A stretch of DNA of 64,000 nt from Torymus aiolomorphi (taxonomy: Eukaryota; Arthropoda; Insecta; Hymenoptera; Torymidae), in the NCBI GenBank assembly GCA_036365515.1, contig CM070877.1, positions 10,201,101-10,265,100 on the forward strand, read 5' to 3'. Under the pieces are notes generated by a model. It made no database searches. It had not been told where the DNA came from and was given only the letters and a program-made list of their open reading frames with translations. This document shows, piece by piece, positions 50,200 through 63,810 of the stretch. The translations under genes and the position numbers were made by a program. Each line of letters opens with the position of its first letter. Within the stretch, counting starts at the first letter, position 1.

Positions 50200-50960
50200 T
50201 TTTCCTATAAAAAACCGTTCCAATTTACTGTAAAGCCACTCCAAACAACTGTAAGAAAAGATCCTTCAAAAGTGCTAAACCGTGAACACAAAAGCCACGC
50301 CACAGAAGAGGCGCAACAACGCCCGAAAAATACCTGGGCACAGGTACGCGAAGCTACACGCGCACAGTCTCAAGCGTCAGCCTCAAAAAAAAAAAAGAAA
50401 AGGGAAAGCACAAGCAGGGGGGAACCATTCTCGAAGGAAAACACATGTACATGTATAAGACGCTCGCGGCGCGGACAAGATATATATGCAAGAAACGAAG
50501 GGGGCAGATGTGTATACTACACGCACACGTGCTTGCTGCTTTTTCTGCCGTCCCTCTCCTCTCCGCCATGCAGCGGCCGAAAAACAGGAGCCTCGGAAAC
50601 TGTATACGGGCACGGGTTTTTGAATGAAGTCGTAAAGCGTTATTATTAACGGCCGGGTTTATTAATTTGCCGATAGCAATTTCGAACGCGCGCGCGCGCG
50701 CGTGGCTTTACCCTCGATGGGAATATAATTTCGGCTGATATTGTCGCGGCTGCAGTTAATTGGCCGGCGCGTCGAGTGGCGGCGTGGGTTTTTCGTGCGC
50801 GGCCGATGAATTTATAATTAATTTGGGGGAGTGGATGTTACTTGGGATTTTGGTGAATTAGAGGGACGTTGAGTTTGTGACGAAAGGTTGTGATGTATCT
50901 GTTTTAGGTGTGAAGAAGAATAATTTTTAAGGTTCAGCGTGAAGTGGATAATTTTTAAGT
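50200..50960. other. Skew unit
   Basis: A/C-rich arm 50210-50370, CpG core with (CG) run at 50690-50703, G/T-rich arm 50770-50950. Confidence 0.5.
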
Positions 50961-51064
50961 AATAAAGAGGGGACTTGCAACTAGTACTGTTGTAAGAGGG
51001 AGATAGCGAATTGAAACTTGGGTAAAATTATATAAAAATGAAGCAGCTTACAAAAACGAACGTT

Positions 51065-51610
51065 TTCTAACCTAAAAATTATTCGACGAGTAGTTTAATT
51101 TCCATGTTCCACAACTTATCCCTCCCATATTAATATAAAATTACTTTATACTCAACCAAAAGAAAAAAAATCCTCCTCGACACACATCCAATTTTCCCGC
51201 TTTCTTACCTATTCCTCAACCTTCCAAGACCACGTGTCCCGCTATTCTCGTGAGAAACTGAAAAAAAAAATAGAAACGGAGGGGAACGCGCGAGGGGCGA
51301 CTTTTGACTCGGACCTCGGCACTGGCGCCGCTATCTTTTGACCCGATCGACTGCACACACAGACAGACAGAGAAACGATGCGCGAGGTGGAAAAACGGTG
51401 GGAGCGCCATGGGGGACGACGGTTGCGAGCTTCGAATTTTCGGGGATTACGGGGACGCATGGACGGAGGATTATTGGGTTCGCGATGATGATGGCTGTTT
51501 TTAAGTGGATCGGGTGTGAAGTGTGTGGGGTTAAGTGGTAGGAAGGGTTATTGTGGGATCTGATTGGAGATATTTCGGGATTTGTCTGGTTTAATGTATT
51601 ATGGCGTAAT
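51065..51610. other. Skew unit, strong
   Basis: The left arm begins with TTCTAACCTAAAAA at 51065. Counted: 51181-51240 has C25 and G4; 51481-51540 has G25 and C4, a mirror image. Confidence 0.65.
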
Positions 51611-51945
51611 TTTGATGTTAATAAAACTTTTGATAAAATTATTCTAGTTTTCTTTTGTTTTATTCTTATTATTCTAGAAACTATTATTCTAAAAACGCAG
51701 CAGGCTTGCTTAATTACAGGGAATAAATTAAGATCGAAACACTCATCTATATAGCGACGATTTTAAGGAAAAATTATTTTTAAGAAAATCGTTTGTAATT
51801 ATTTTGACAATTTTATAAGTACAATCTTCTAATCTAATTTTCCTACATTTAAATATTAAAATATTTCTACATGCTTGGTTGAAATGTCTCTGGGTGAAAT
51901 TTAAAATTCATATTATCACGTTGGAATACATTTAATTAACAGTCA
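51611..51945. other. AT-rich spacer
   Basis: No feature seen. Confidence 0.45.
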
Positions 51946-51949
51946 AAAC

Positions 51950-52640
51950 AAACTTTCCTTGATCGATTACATTTCGATCGATAACCCACCATAACGAAAA
52001 TTGATTTAAAAATAAAAAAAAATAAACCTCGTACTGAATAACAATAAAAGAAAAAGGTAAATTCAACTCCCAAAACGGCACCAATAACCGATTAAACGAA
52101 CCTCGCCACGACAGCCTACGTCACCCACACACACTCGCATAATCTCGTGCACGCGCGTCTCGTATCTCTCCCTCTCCTTCTCTCTCGAGAGGAAGAGAAA
52201 CGACGTCCGAAAAAGGAGTCACGTCCGAACAGACGCACGTACGCGCGTAATGTACCGCCCGTATGCAAAGGGTCCGACGAAGTGAATTTCGCGTGCTTTT
52301 TCTGGGTGAAATTGAAATTACGACGTTTTTCTTTTGTCTTTTTAATTTTTCGTTAGTTTTTAGGAGGAAGTATACATAGTTGTTCTTTGGGCGCGGCATC
52401 CGCTGCCGATCTTCAGATCAAAGAGCGCCGAGGGGGAGTGACGGTACGGAATTTATCGGAGTGACCGTCATTTCCTGAATTTTCGGATGCGGAAAACGTT
52501 GGAAACGACGTGGCACGTTTTTTTTGGAGATTTTCGTAGATTCACCGCACGGAATTGGCCTTTTTGTTGTGGGTTTGGATATGGGTTTCGATGTGTTGTT
52601 TTTTTATGTCGGAGTTTGCACTGTGTCGAATTAATTGTAC
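51950..52640. other. Skew unit
   Basis: A/C-rich arm 51960-52140, core 52140-52470, G/T-rich arm 52490-52630. Confidence 0.5.
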
Positions 52641-52688
52641 TTGCTTACCCATTTGAAAAGTACACAGGGCTGGTGGGAACACACATTG

Positions 52689-52723
52689 TTACGTACCTGA
52701 AACAAAAGAGAAATGTTCATTAG
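52689..52723 (-). other. Recursive splice site C
   Basis: On the minus strand: CTAAT, 22 bases later the tract ATTTCTCTTTTGTTTCAG, directly followed by GTACGTAA (junction between 52697 and 52696). The acceptor is excellent and the donor good. It is the first of the three met by a minus-strand polymerase. Confidence 0.7.
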
Positions 52724-52739
52724 ACAATGGTTCTAAATA

Positions 52740-53220
52740 ATATTAAAAGCATCGGTCAACAATTTTTAAAATACTTATTATTAAATCTACACTCTTCGCA
52801 GAACCCCAATGGCAATTTTATCGTCACCCGATACCCACCCATATAGAGCCAAGGAAATCTCGGACAATACGTCGACGAACAATCCGCGCAAAAAGATCCC
52901 CGCCTCGGGTGGGAAGAAAAAAAAAGACGAAGAAAAGGAACGACGAGCCCAGGCGATGAGTCAAAACGCGAGGTCGATCTCCTCTCTATATACATCGCGC
53001 GCGTGTGTGTGTGTGTGGGCGAATCGAATTCGCCATCGGCGGCGACGCGCCGAATCTAATAAGACTCGCCGTCGGTCGGCATCTCAATCCTTTCGACGAA
53101 TTTGGTTGGATCCTTTGTGTCTTTTCGTCGGAGAGAGGAGAAATGGAGTGGTGCTGGGTGGAAAGACGTTTTATTCGATTTTTTTTAGTGGTTATAGTGG
53201 TGGTAGATTGAGGAAAAAGA
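52740..53220. other. Skew unit
   Basis: A/C-rich arm 52790-52910, CpG core 52940-53090, G/T-rich arm 53110-53220. Confidence 0.5.
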
Positions 53221-53404
53221 TAGTGGAAATTGCAAAAAGGTTTGTAAAAATTGCCGTACTTTATAAGAAATTTTGGTGGATATGCACAAATAGTAGGAAT
53301 CGGCAGCGCCGACTTTGAGATCATTTGTATGCCTTTTCGACGTTAAACTTCAAACCCTTAGAACTTTTGAAGGAATCGACATTTTTTGGGTGACTACACC
53401 AGTA

Positions 53405-54270
53405 TTGGAACAGTCACCAGTGAATGAACATTTTGATATAATATTTAAAATTGTAAAATTTGTACATTTTATGTATCAAATATAATCATGATTTTGAATT
53501 CTTTGCGAAATTCCCTTTCATTTTATATTTTGTACATGCTATAAAATGAATTGCCTTGGATGAAAAAAATTATTAATATTGCGATATTGTGATGAGAATT
53601 AAATGTACTTCATATGCTGAAGTTTTTTCAAAATCGAAAGTGTTTGTGCTAAAATCTTACGCCTAAATGGAGTTTTATACTTATTAGTTAACGATTCGAC
53701 ATTATTTTTAAGAAAACGGTTAATTATTTAAATATAATTCACGTGTTCCAAATTTGGTTAATTTTATAATCCTGAATCTAGTGAATGAACGAACACTTCT
53801 TTGCTGGGCGCTAGTCTTATCCCGGCAACCCAGTGAACGAATGTTATTCGCACCTCATGCTGTACTGTATGAAAAATCAATAATGTTTAATATTTAATGT
53901 TTAGTGTTAATACATAAAGTGCATCATTATCACCCTGGTGTCAACTTTCAACATTCAGATTGTAAAATTACTGTTACTGAACTTACATAAGTACATATAC
54001 AAAGTAAGTGTTCATTCACTGATGGTTTCAAAGTGTTTACTCACTAGCATCACGTGTTCATTTACTGGTTTTTAGAAGATATTTGCAAATTTCTTTTAAA
54101 AAAAATTTCTACTTTTATTCTTTATCTAAAATGTTGCCATTGACGTAAAGTTTAAAGATTTTAAAATACTAATTGAAAAAGATTTTTACTTTTAATCCAT
54201 TTTTAAGACTCTTAATTGAATAACAAAAATTACAATTTCCTTATTTGTTCATTCACTGGTGAAGTTCCAA
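53405..54270. mobile_element. TIR element, motif-iterated
   Basis: The ends are inverted: TTGGAACAGTCACCAGTGAA and TTGGAACTTCACCAGTGAAT (complement). The CAGTGAATGAAC motif recurs forward near 53418, 53779 and 53830. It recurs inverted near 54008, 54034, 54055 and 54246. TA precedes the left end, but the right flank is not a clean TA. AT-rich, non-coding, 866 bp. Confidence 0.7.
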
Positions 54271-54399
54271 TTTCTATTTTGAAACTTTAAGTGGATCGGT
54301 TCTGGAATAAATGGCTGAGGTTTAAAGAAAAGGGTTTTTTTGCCATTTTATTGAAAAATTTCAACCCTTGAAAAAAATGTGAGACAAAGACGTTTTTAA

Positions 54400-54548
54400 C
54401 CTTTAGAGGACGGGATGGCCCCTATACGGGCCATGCCCATGATCGACCCTTTACATGTGTTAGTTTTGAGATGTGAGACATCACAAAAACTCGATTTCTA
54501 TAGAAAAGTGAGAGAAAACAGTAAACCCAAATCCCCGTCCTCTAAAGG
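54400..54548. mobile_element. piggyBac-type MITE, TTAA-flanked
   Basis: Inverted ends CCTTTAGAGGACGGG are flanked by TTAA on both sides (54396-54399, 54549-54552). TTAA duplication with C-rich short TIRs is typical of piggyBac-dependent elements. Inside, ATGGCCCCTATACGGGCCAT is a near-perfect palindrome. No coding capacity. Confidence 0.85.
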
Positions 54549-54552
54549 TTAA

Positions 54553-55345
54553 TTGTACACAATGTCCCTCGTATATTTTGTGATAAGAAAGAAGAAAAAC
54601 CGCGTTCGGAAGTGTGCCTTCAAAACAAATTTTTTCTGGATTTCCTCATATACATTGTAGAATATATGGGTTTTACAGTCTGTGAAAGACTTAACGAGAC
54701 AATGTAGTCATTTTTCAGACATTTTTTATGTGCGATTCGGTAGTTTTGTGTTTTAATTGGTAACAAGAGTGAACGGGAGACTCAACAAATTCCGGAGATT
54801 CCTACGACTTTTTAATCATGATGGGAAATGATATTCAAAGCGTGCAGATACAGCCTTTAAACTAGTTAGTTTACAAATAGCAATGAGCTACAAGTTACCT
54901 TGGAGAGAAATACGAAACGAAAGTCATTACCAACTCATTTGACCGTTCAAGTTTAGAAATAATATCGCTAAAAGCTTTCGTTCGTAGATATATTTCTTGT
55001 TCGGTAAAAAAGTAAAACAGCTACTTTGGCGTGCAATTTTGCCAAAATGCTCATAACTTTAATGGGCTAGAAATGCAGGCAACTAATTTCAGCGGCGGTA
55101 ACAATTTCCATGCGAGCAAATAGTTAATTAAATTGAATTGAAATGGAACGCGAGTGCATGGCTATATTTTACAAAAATCGATGAACTTTCGTATACGAGA
55201 ATCGTCTAATAGATTTATTCCAAAGGCGCATAGAGAATTACAGATACAGTATACCAATTTACTCCGGGAAACCGAGAAGGTCGTAAAATCCCACGACTTA
55301 TCGAGATTTCCTCAAAATCTAAATTAAAATCTTCGCGCGAATAAA
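54553..55345. other. AT-rich spacer
   Basis: No feature seen. Confidence 0.45.
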
Positions 55346-55349
55346 TCCC

Positions 55350-55930
55350 CGTTCTTATATTCTATTTGCTCGACCACCTATCACATACTTCACAACCATC
55401 TATATCAAACAACAAGAACGTTCTCACGTACAAACGGTACTTTCGAAAAAGTGCGTTCATTTCCAATCAACGATTCCACACCACAACTCACGGCCGATTA
55501 TTTGACCAGCTAAAAATCGCAAAGTGTTACCCAAACATCTCTACCTAACCCAACAAACATCACCGCGCGGTGGCAAAATTCCTAATCTCCTACGCCACTG
55601 GGGCCGCGAGACGCATCGCACTAATAGTCTCAAGGCTGTCTATGCGCTAGTCCCCTCCGACTTTTCACTTTGTTTTCACCTTGCACGCGGCGTGTATATG
55701 CATAGCAACAGTAGCAGCATCCCCTCGGCGATTCTCTCCAATCAGCGCGTGTTATACAACGCCGGGACGGAGACGAGTGTATAGTAGTGGCTATTCAGTA
55801 ATTGACGGTTGTTGCAAGTGTTGGTAAATAAACAGAGAGGCGTGTGTGTCTGTGTGTAAAGTTTGGTCGGAAATATTTTTTGTTCAAATTTTATCGTTAT
55901 TATAATGGAGAATACGTGATAAGTATAATA
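55350..55930. other. Skew unit
   Basis: A/C-rich arm 55360-55560, core 55560-55760, G/T-rich arm 55770-55870 with a GTGTGTCTGTGTG stretch. Confidence 0.5.
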
Positions 55931-56068
55931 ATATAGCTGTTTGTGAATTTGAATTTTTATGAGACGCGACACAGAGAGCGGCAAAGTATATTCATTAAAG
56001 TTGCTCGCAGCAAAATGCGCCTTAATGAATGTCATAATTGTCGTTTAATTAAACTTTTAATAGAGCAT

Positions 56069-56925
<857 letters not shown>

Positions 56926-56929
56926 TTAA

Positions 56930-57660
56930 ATACATATACAGAACAACGTCTTCATTACACCATCACACAACAAATCAGAAACAATTTCACCGAGCTTCAG
57001 CGTTTACACCACAATTTTCTCTCAAAAGATCATAATAAAAGGTACTTTTAAATTACACGTCAATATCTCAAGGCGCGAAAAATAAACGACTCCGCTCCAA
57101 CTACTACCAAAGCTTCACATAACTACGCGCGCGTGCTCCGAAAACTCCCACAAATTTCCAGCAACCCACTTTCCTTCCTCCTCCCCCGCGCTGCAACTAA
57201 CCCCATAACCATTGGCAAAAATCTTATCGCGCGGCCACGTGCGCGCGGGCTTGTACCGCGGCGATACGGCAATAAAACGCGCAGAATTCTCGTAACTCAC
57301 CCGACGCGAGAGCGAAGAAAACGTTCGGGCGATTAGCGCGGAAATTTAGTGGAAATCGCGCGAGTTTCTGGGGCAGGGTTATCGCGACGGTAAATAATGT
57401 CGTTAGAGAAGGGAAATTCACACACACACACCGGTTGTGCATCGGAAGGATATATTTTCAGTAGTGGGTGGTTATATGTGGAAAAATGGGGGAGGTTCGG
57501 TGGTTGGATATAATGAGCTTGAGATTTTTGTAAAGTTCTGTACTTTGAGATGATGTTTTAGATATCGATGATGTGTGGGAGCTGATTAAATTTAAACGGT
57601 AGGTAGAAAAGCTGTTGACAAATAGAGGATAAACTGATCTGGGTTGAGGTAACGCTGGTG
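56930..57660. other. Skew unit, strong
   Basis: Counted: 57121-57180 has C25 and G7; 57481-57540 has G21 and C3. CpG core 57220-57380. Confidence 0.6.
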
Positions 57661-57700
57661 TCAACGTAATTTTTTAATATGTGTGTGCTTTAAATATTAT

Positions 57701-57925
57701 CATGGAGAAAAATTTAGGAGGAAAAATTACTATTTTTGATAGTATGCGAAGGACAGACTCATTTTCTCATGAATATTACTACAATATATAGTCAAAATTG
57801 CTATTTATATACTAAAAATTACAAATAATTTTTACTATAAATTGTAGTCATTTTCGTGAAAATTTAAGTCTGTTTCACGGTTACTATAGAAAATAGTAAT
57901 TTTTCCTATTAAATTTTTCTTCGTG
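57701..57925. mobile_element. Palindromic MITE, CACTGAGAAAAAT family
   Basis: Starts CATGGAGAAAAATTTAGGA and ends with the complement of CACGAAGAAAAATTTAATAG. It carries the conserved GGACAGACTC and AAGTCTGTTTC inverted pair. TA follows the right end; the left TA is offset by one base. Confidence 0.75.
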
Positions 57926-58184
57926 TAATATATAGTTATTTCTCAAATTTCAACTCAATCAAGAAATTAATCATAAAGAAAACCTTGAAAAACCTGCGCA
58001 TGTAAAATAACCCACAAATAAAAAAAAATGAAAAAATACTAATTGGTTTCAATATCAAAATTTCATCTTTGTGAAATTTTGGTCAAATCGATTGATTATT
58101 CACCGTGGAAATTTGTAAAAACTCACTGAACTGATTTAGGCGTTCACATAACTATTATAAGAATTTTTCCCAAAACATGGTCTT

Positions 58185-58760
58185 TTTTCTAACCTAAAAA
58201 AGCATCGAATTCCCGCAAGACCAATCACATACATAAAGACATCTTCTTGTTCTGCTGTTCAGTCAACCCTGCCCCTATACCAATCCCCAATTACCGCTAA
58301 CCCACTCCACATTACGCCGCAACAATTACTCCGCTTACTCGGCACAACACCGCGCCTCCGTCTCCTGCCCCCTACCAAGAACGCACATCACCTCATCCAC
58401 GTATCACCACATTGGATCCCTTCCAGGGACCGATGACCGCTCCTCACTATAAAGAAGAAAAAAGGCGAGCGTCGAACTTTCCATGAATAACCGCTCCAAC
58501 AATACGCCGCACGTATGAATTATGGAGGAAAGCGGAGGCGGAGGAGGAGGCGCTTTTCTACCGTCTCTTTCGGTGGCTTTCTTTGTATATAGGCGCACGC
58601 GCGGTCATTTAAATCATCTATGCGCGCTGTGAATGGGTTCGCCTGTGGTGGGGGAGGAAAATGAATTTTGAAAGGTTCTTTCCGACGATGGTTAATCGGA
58701 ATAGAAATTTTACGTGGTCAGAAGTATCAGTGTGTGATTCTGCGATGGCAAATAATTTAA
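58185..58760. other. Skew unit, strong
   Basis: The left arm opens with TTCTAACCTAAAAAA at 58187. Counted: 58261-58320 has C28 and G5; 58621-58680 has G23 and C7. Confidence 0.6.
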
Positions 58761-60005
58761 TCGGTCTTTCATATTAATTAGATATGATGGATGCGAAGGA
58801 AGAAAGTATCTAAGCATCTATTGTTCGGAACAAAGGCTTGTCAATTTCCTTTTACTTTTGTACAGCGCGTCTTGTACCACTGATAAATTTGTAGGTTATG
58901 TAACGATTACAAACACCTATTATCTTGCATCTATCTTTGAACAATCGACTCGTAATTTTTCAATACCCTCCGCACGCTTATATTTTGTAAAATCATTGCC
59001 ATAACAACTAATCGCTGACTATTTCACTACCTTTACTTGCCAACACGTATACTGTTGCAAATATTTATCACGTGTTCTCCTTATACGGAACTTCACAGGA
59101 AGTTCATATACTGCACAACAGCCAAACCGAGTTAGCAGTGACACACACGGCGAGTTCTTCTCGGTAAATTAACCGTGTGTATATTTATACGCGCGACGAG
59201 TCAGGGGGAACCGAAGAAAGTGTGCGCTCGCGCCGTTAATGAATGGACTATTGTGCCCTGATCCGATTCACCCAACGATGCATTTATTTGATGCCGCGCG
59301 AAAGGTCGTCACCGGGGAACTGTCAATTTAATGGTTACTTATACGCGGTGCTGAGGTAGTCGGAGAGAGTTGGTCTATATGTACGAGTGGGAAATTCGCG
59401 GGTAATGAGGAGGATTTTTCCGATTGCACAGGATACGACTGCATGGTTTTGCAATGGAAAACGACGGTTCTCTGCTGCGTAGTTATTTTGATTTTATTGG
59501 AGTAATGTGTTTTGAGTGTGATACGGTATAAAGGGCGATAAATCCACTTTATAGGTTGTATGTATGAACATTTGTGGAGTAATAACAAATGTACAATTGT
59601 CATTCGAAAACAAGCAAAATGCACATAACGGCTATATAATAACGGCTACGTTTGAAAATTGATTAGACTGTCAATACAATACCGGTGCGGATATGTGTTA
59701 ATCGGGAAAGTAAATTATTTTAGAGTATCAAATTACCAGCAATCCACATGATGAATGTAAAAGTCAGTGGTAATTATTGCTACCGAAATTTGGCTTTGGG
59801 AAACGAACAATGGATATGTATAAGTTACGAGATTATTGGGGTACGGGTGCTTTGTATCTTAATTATGCGATATTGCGATTGAAATAACTTGGGTGTAATC
59901 AGTTTTCAAGTAGAAAAGAAAAACAATTTTTCATCTCCGAACACGATTAATCACTCGTGCAGGAAGTATAAATAGATAATTGAATTCGATTCTACACTTC
60001 TAGCC
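58761..60005. other. Unassigned stretch
   Basis: AT-rich with a CpG patch at 59185-59310 and a T/G-rich run 59360-59600. No gene seen. Confidence 0.4.
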
Positions 60006-60009
60006 CATT

Positions 60010-60770
60010 TACTATTGTCGGTCAGTTAAAAAATAACGGCCACCAAAACCAATTAATACACGTTTGAAAATTATCGAAAAATAAGCGAGAATTCGACCAC
60101 GACAGCCCACCGACTTCACATTCCCTCAAGAGATCGCGTTTAATCCACGAAAATGCATACATCGAACCTCTCGAGGCCGCCATCCCCACACCTCTACCCC
60201 AGAAAAAAAACCAAAACCACACACGCGCGCATATTCGACATCTCCATTGTAAAAAAAAGAGCGACACAGACACATTCCAGAGGGAAAACAGGGCCACGCG
60301 CGCAATACAGCTATCGATTCGCCCGGTAAGTCTTCGACTCTTTTCACGCGCGTTCGCGCGGGGATTCCTCGCGTAACGCCTGAGAGCGAAAGAGAGAAAA
60401 TTCAATTACTCCCGGGAGTCGCATGCAGAGAGAAAGAGAGAGCGAGTGTAATCTGGAGCGCGTCTAGTGCACTGCATGGTTTAATTAATTCGGCTCGAGG
60501 AATTTTGCCGGTGTATTTATACACACATATACGTGTAAGCGGGCGAGTTTTGTTTTGTTTCGCTATGAATTGTGGAGGAACGAGGGGAAAACGGTTGGTA
60601 TGTGCGCTCAGCATTATATGGTCGTTAATGAATTGTACGAGTTGCGGAGAATCGCGCGGAGTATGTTTATAATATACGTGCCGGAATTGAGATGGAAAAA
60701 GGTGTCCAACTTGGAAATTTATACTTTTGAGATTTTTTTACCGCAAATTCCAGAAAAATATGATTCTTTC
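60010..60770. other. Skew unit, strong
   Basis: Counted: 60181-60240 has C25 and G5; 60541-60600 has G23 and C5. Confidence 0.6.
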
Positions 60771-60779
60771 CAATGTTGA

Positions 60780-61355
60780 GATCCTTTTTGCGTGTTATAT
60801 CTAGTACAAAAGTATACGTAGCAGTCTCTCAACATCAGAGACTTCATTTCATAAATCTGAGGACCCAAATTATGCTAATTTAAAGAAAAAATACATCTTT
60901 GTCGACGGCACAGCTTTGCAACGGAAGACGGACATTAGACGGGGAAATTCAATGCACGTACGCGAGCCTCGTTGTACCGTGTCTGGATTTTGGTAACCAG
61001 TTGCGCCTCGGCGCAGGCGTTGCGTATATGTATATACACAAGCTTCCAGTTCGTTATGTTTCGGCGCGACGCGCTAAAGCGAAACGACTTCCAAAGGGAC
61101 GTTTCCACAAAATCCGACGTGGAACTGGTTCTTTAGAGATTAAGAATAATCACGGTTAACTCGGGGTATACATGTGTGCGCTCTCTTTTGTAATTGCGCT
61201 TGCTTTGCGTAGCGGAATTTTTACGCAAATATATTATCCGTATTATTACAGAGGTGTTCGAGATTGACTTTTCCCAATAATAATCCGCGCGGACACGAGA
61301 ACAGAGGTGAAATTTGCAATTCTCGTTGAAAATTCTCGTGTCACTCTATACCGAA
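60780..61355. other. Unassigned stretch
   Basis: The frame at 60899-61159 is basic and stop-free for 86 codons but matches nothing I know and lacks splice or start context. Left uncalled. Confidence 0.3.
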
Positions 61356-61359
61356 AAAA

Positions 61360-61990
61360 AATCCATTGTTAAAATTCGCATGAAATGAAACCCAAGCTAT
61401 TTTTCGCACACCCACAAACACTTCATCTCATAAAAAAAATTCCTATGAAAACTACCAAAATTCCCGCTCTAAAATCTCAACCCAGCTCCCAAAAGCCTCC
61501 TCCGAAGAATTCGCTCCCATTCCACGGAAGCTCATACCCACTCGCTACGCAAACACACGCGACGAAAAAGAGAAACACACACAGACGTACACACGAGAGG
61601 CGTTTAAACAGCCGACAAGGTTAACGCCGACGTGCAATTATTAGCGCACACGCACTTGCAACACGCGGCGCGAGCGAGCGCGCGCACTTGCAAGTGTATT
61701 TTGCGTGTGTGACGCACATAATCGCGCTGTAGCGAGCGAGTTACGTAAGCGCGAGTAAGCGAACCAGCGTACTTACATGTATGTGTGAGTGTGTATACAC
61801 AAGAGAAAAACGTGTGCGACCGGTTCTCGGTACCTGCTGGGAGTCTGGATATAATAAATCGGGCGGAGAGAATATGGGTACCGTTTGTATTTTTTTGAGA
61901 GGTAGAGGGTGGAGAATTTTGACTGAGGGTAGGGAGATTCATAAGGTTAGAGAAATATGTGCGTAGTTGTTTTATTTAGAGAAAGAGTGG
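61360..61990. other. Skew unit
   Basis: A/C-rich arm 61380-61590, CpG core 61620-61780, G/T-rich arm 61840-61960 ending AAGGTTAGAG. Confidence 0.55.
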
Positions 61991-62335
61991 TTTCTGCGTT
62001 TTCTAAGCGTTTTGTGACTATATTACCGAGACGACTAGAGAATTGTTCGATATAAATAGACAAAAGATTGACATTTTCGACTAGATGAATGCTATCATAA
62101 AATTGTAATAACTTTTCTTTCGTTAAAGTAGGAAATGCAAGTAAGTTATTTAAATTTGTCTATATCTCCATCTCTATATTATTGTCAATGTGTGTGTTCT
62201 GTATTTATTCAATATGGTTGACAAATAACCTCGGACTTTTCTGCATTTACTACCCGTTGTCTAAAAATTTCTCTAAAAATATTCGTTTATTTATTCATTA
62301 TTACCGCATCGTAACAAAAAACCTTCTCAATCAAA
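61991..62335. other. AT-rich spacer
   Basis: No feature seen. Confidence 0.45.
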
Positions 62336-62339
62336 TACA

Positions 62340-62860
62340 TCTACCATCCTACCAATCCAATAAGTAATTAAAAAAAACTTCTAATTTATCCCCGCAATTC
62401 TCGAAAAAAAGACCTAGTTAAAATTAAGCAAAATAAAACGGGGAACAGCGAGCCAAAGGAAAAAGGAAAAACCAACAGCTGTTATCGGCGTGCGGCCCGC
62501 GGCGTTATCTCAGGTGCCCGCGGTAGCATTGCACACCGCTCGCTCGCGCGCGTCGAACGAGGAAAAAGGAATAACAATAAGTCGCGTTGCGCGTGTATGC
62601 GCGCCTCGTATACAATACGCGCGCCATAAATGTCCCATTGTTAATTATTTTCCAAAGCGCCGGAGCGTCGTTATGTGTGAATATAGCGAATGAAGTGTTG
62701 ATTGTCGGGGAATCATAGGTGGCGGCGAATCGGAGCTCTGTTGCTGATTTCTACGTCGAATTTGTTTTAATGTTTATTTTTTTCGATATCGCTGTGCCGA
62801 TTTTTTGGGGGGCGAATTGAAGAATAGTAGGTGACGAAGTTAATAAAGAATGACAGGAAA
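62340..62860. other. Skew unit
   Basis: A/C-rich arm 62330-62470, CpG core 62490-62640, G/T-rich arm 62690-62850. Confidence 0.5.
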
Positions 62861-63348
62861 TAGAAAACTAGTGGTGATTCCACATACTCTGAAAACTTCG
62901 AGGTTATACGTTAAATTACATATGTTTCTACTGAATAAGTATTAGTCGTTAATATCTTTAAAAAATCGAACGACTGGTTAATGAATATGAATGTGAACTT
63001 CGGGAAAGCTCTAAATAAGTTTTAAAACTGACTTGCTTCAATGAAGTATAACAAAATAGATTACGCAAGTAGCATAAAATATATTTTCACACAAACTAAC
63101 TTTTCGATAGCAAAAATTCATTCCCACCTCGCCTAAATACCCCAAAATACTCAAAATTCTTATCAAACCTTCTACCGAACCCTTCCACCTCTTCTTCCGT
63201 CCCCTTTTCCCGAAAATCAACAATTTTTCGCACCACCCCCGTATCAACCCATTCCCACACCTCCCCACCTCTTTCAAAATACCCAGCGAGCCTCTCGCTC
63301 GACCGCTCGCTAATCGCTCGCCACCAGCAGCGGCAGCCGTCTTCTGGC

Positions 63349-63494
<146 letters not shown>

Positions 63495-63755
63495 CTACGC
63501 GAAATTCAAAAGGCGGCGCACTGCACCGCCGCCGCCTTATCCGCGAAAAGCAGGCCTCTCCATTGTCATTTTAATTGCGCGCGCGCGCGGCCTTGGCGGA
63601 AATCCGTCCCGTGTCTCACCTTGCCCCGCGATAAGCGCTAGCTGCTCGCTCGAACTATTAATAAATATATATACTCGCCGCTTCGACGTCGACCCATTTA
63701 TTTACCAGCGGGTTATGCAATCGCGTGACTGACGGAAGGCGTCGATCCTATGCAT

Positions 63756-63760
<5 letters not shown>

Positions 63761-63808
<48 letters not shown>
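63761..63808 (+). repeat. (TG)24 microsatellite
   Basis: Uninterrupted TG units to the right of the CpG core. Confidence 0.98.

Positions 63809-63810
<2 letters not shown>

Noticed and set aside
60899..61159. Basic 86-codon frame
   Set aside because: Looks the least random of the short frames but has no recognised domain, no flanking splice signals and no homologue I can name.
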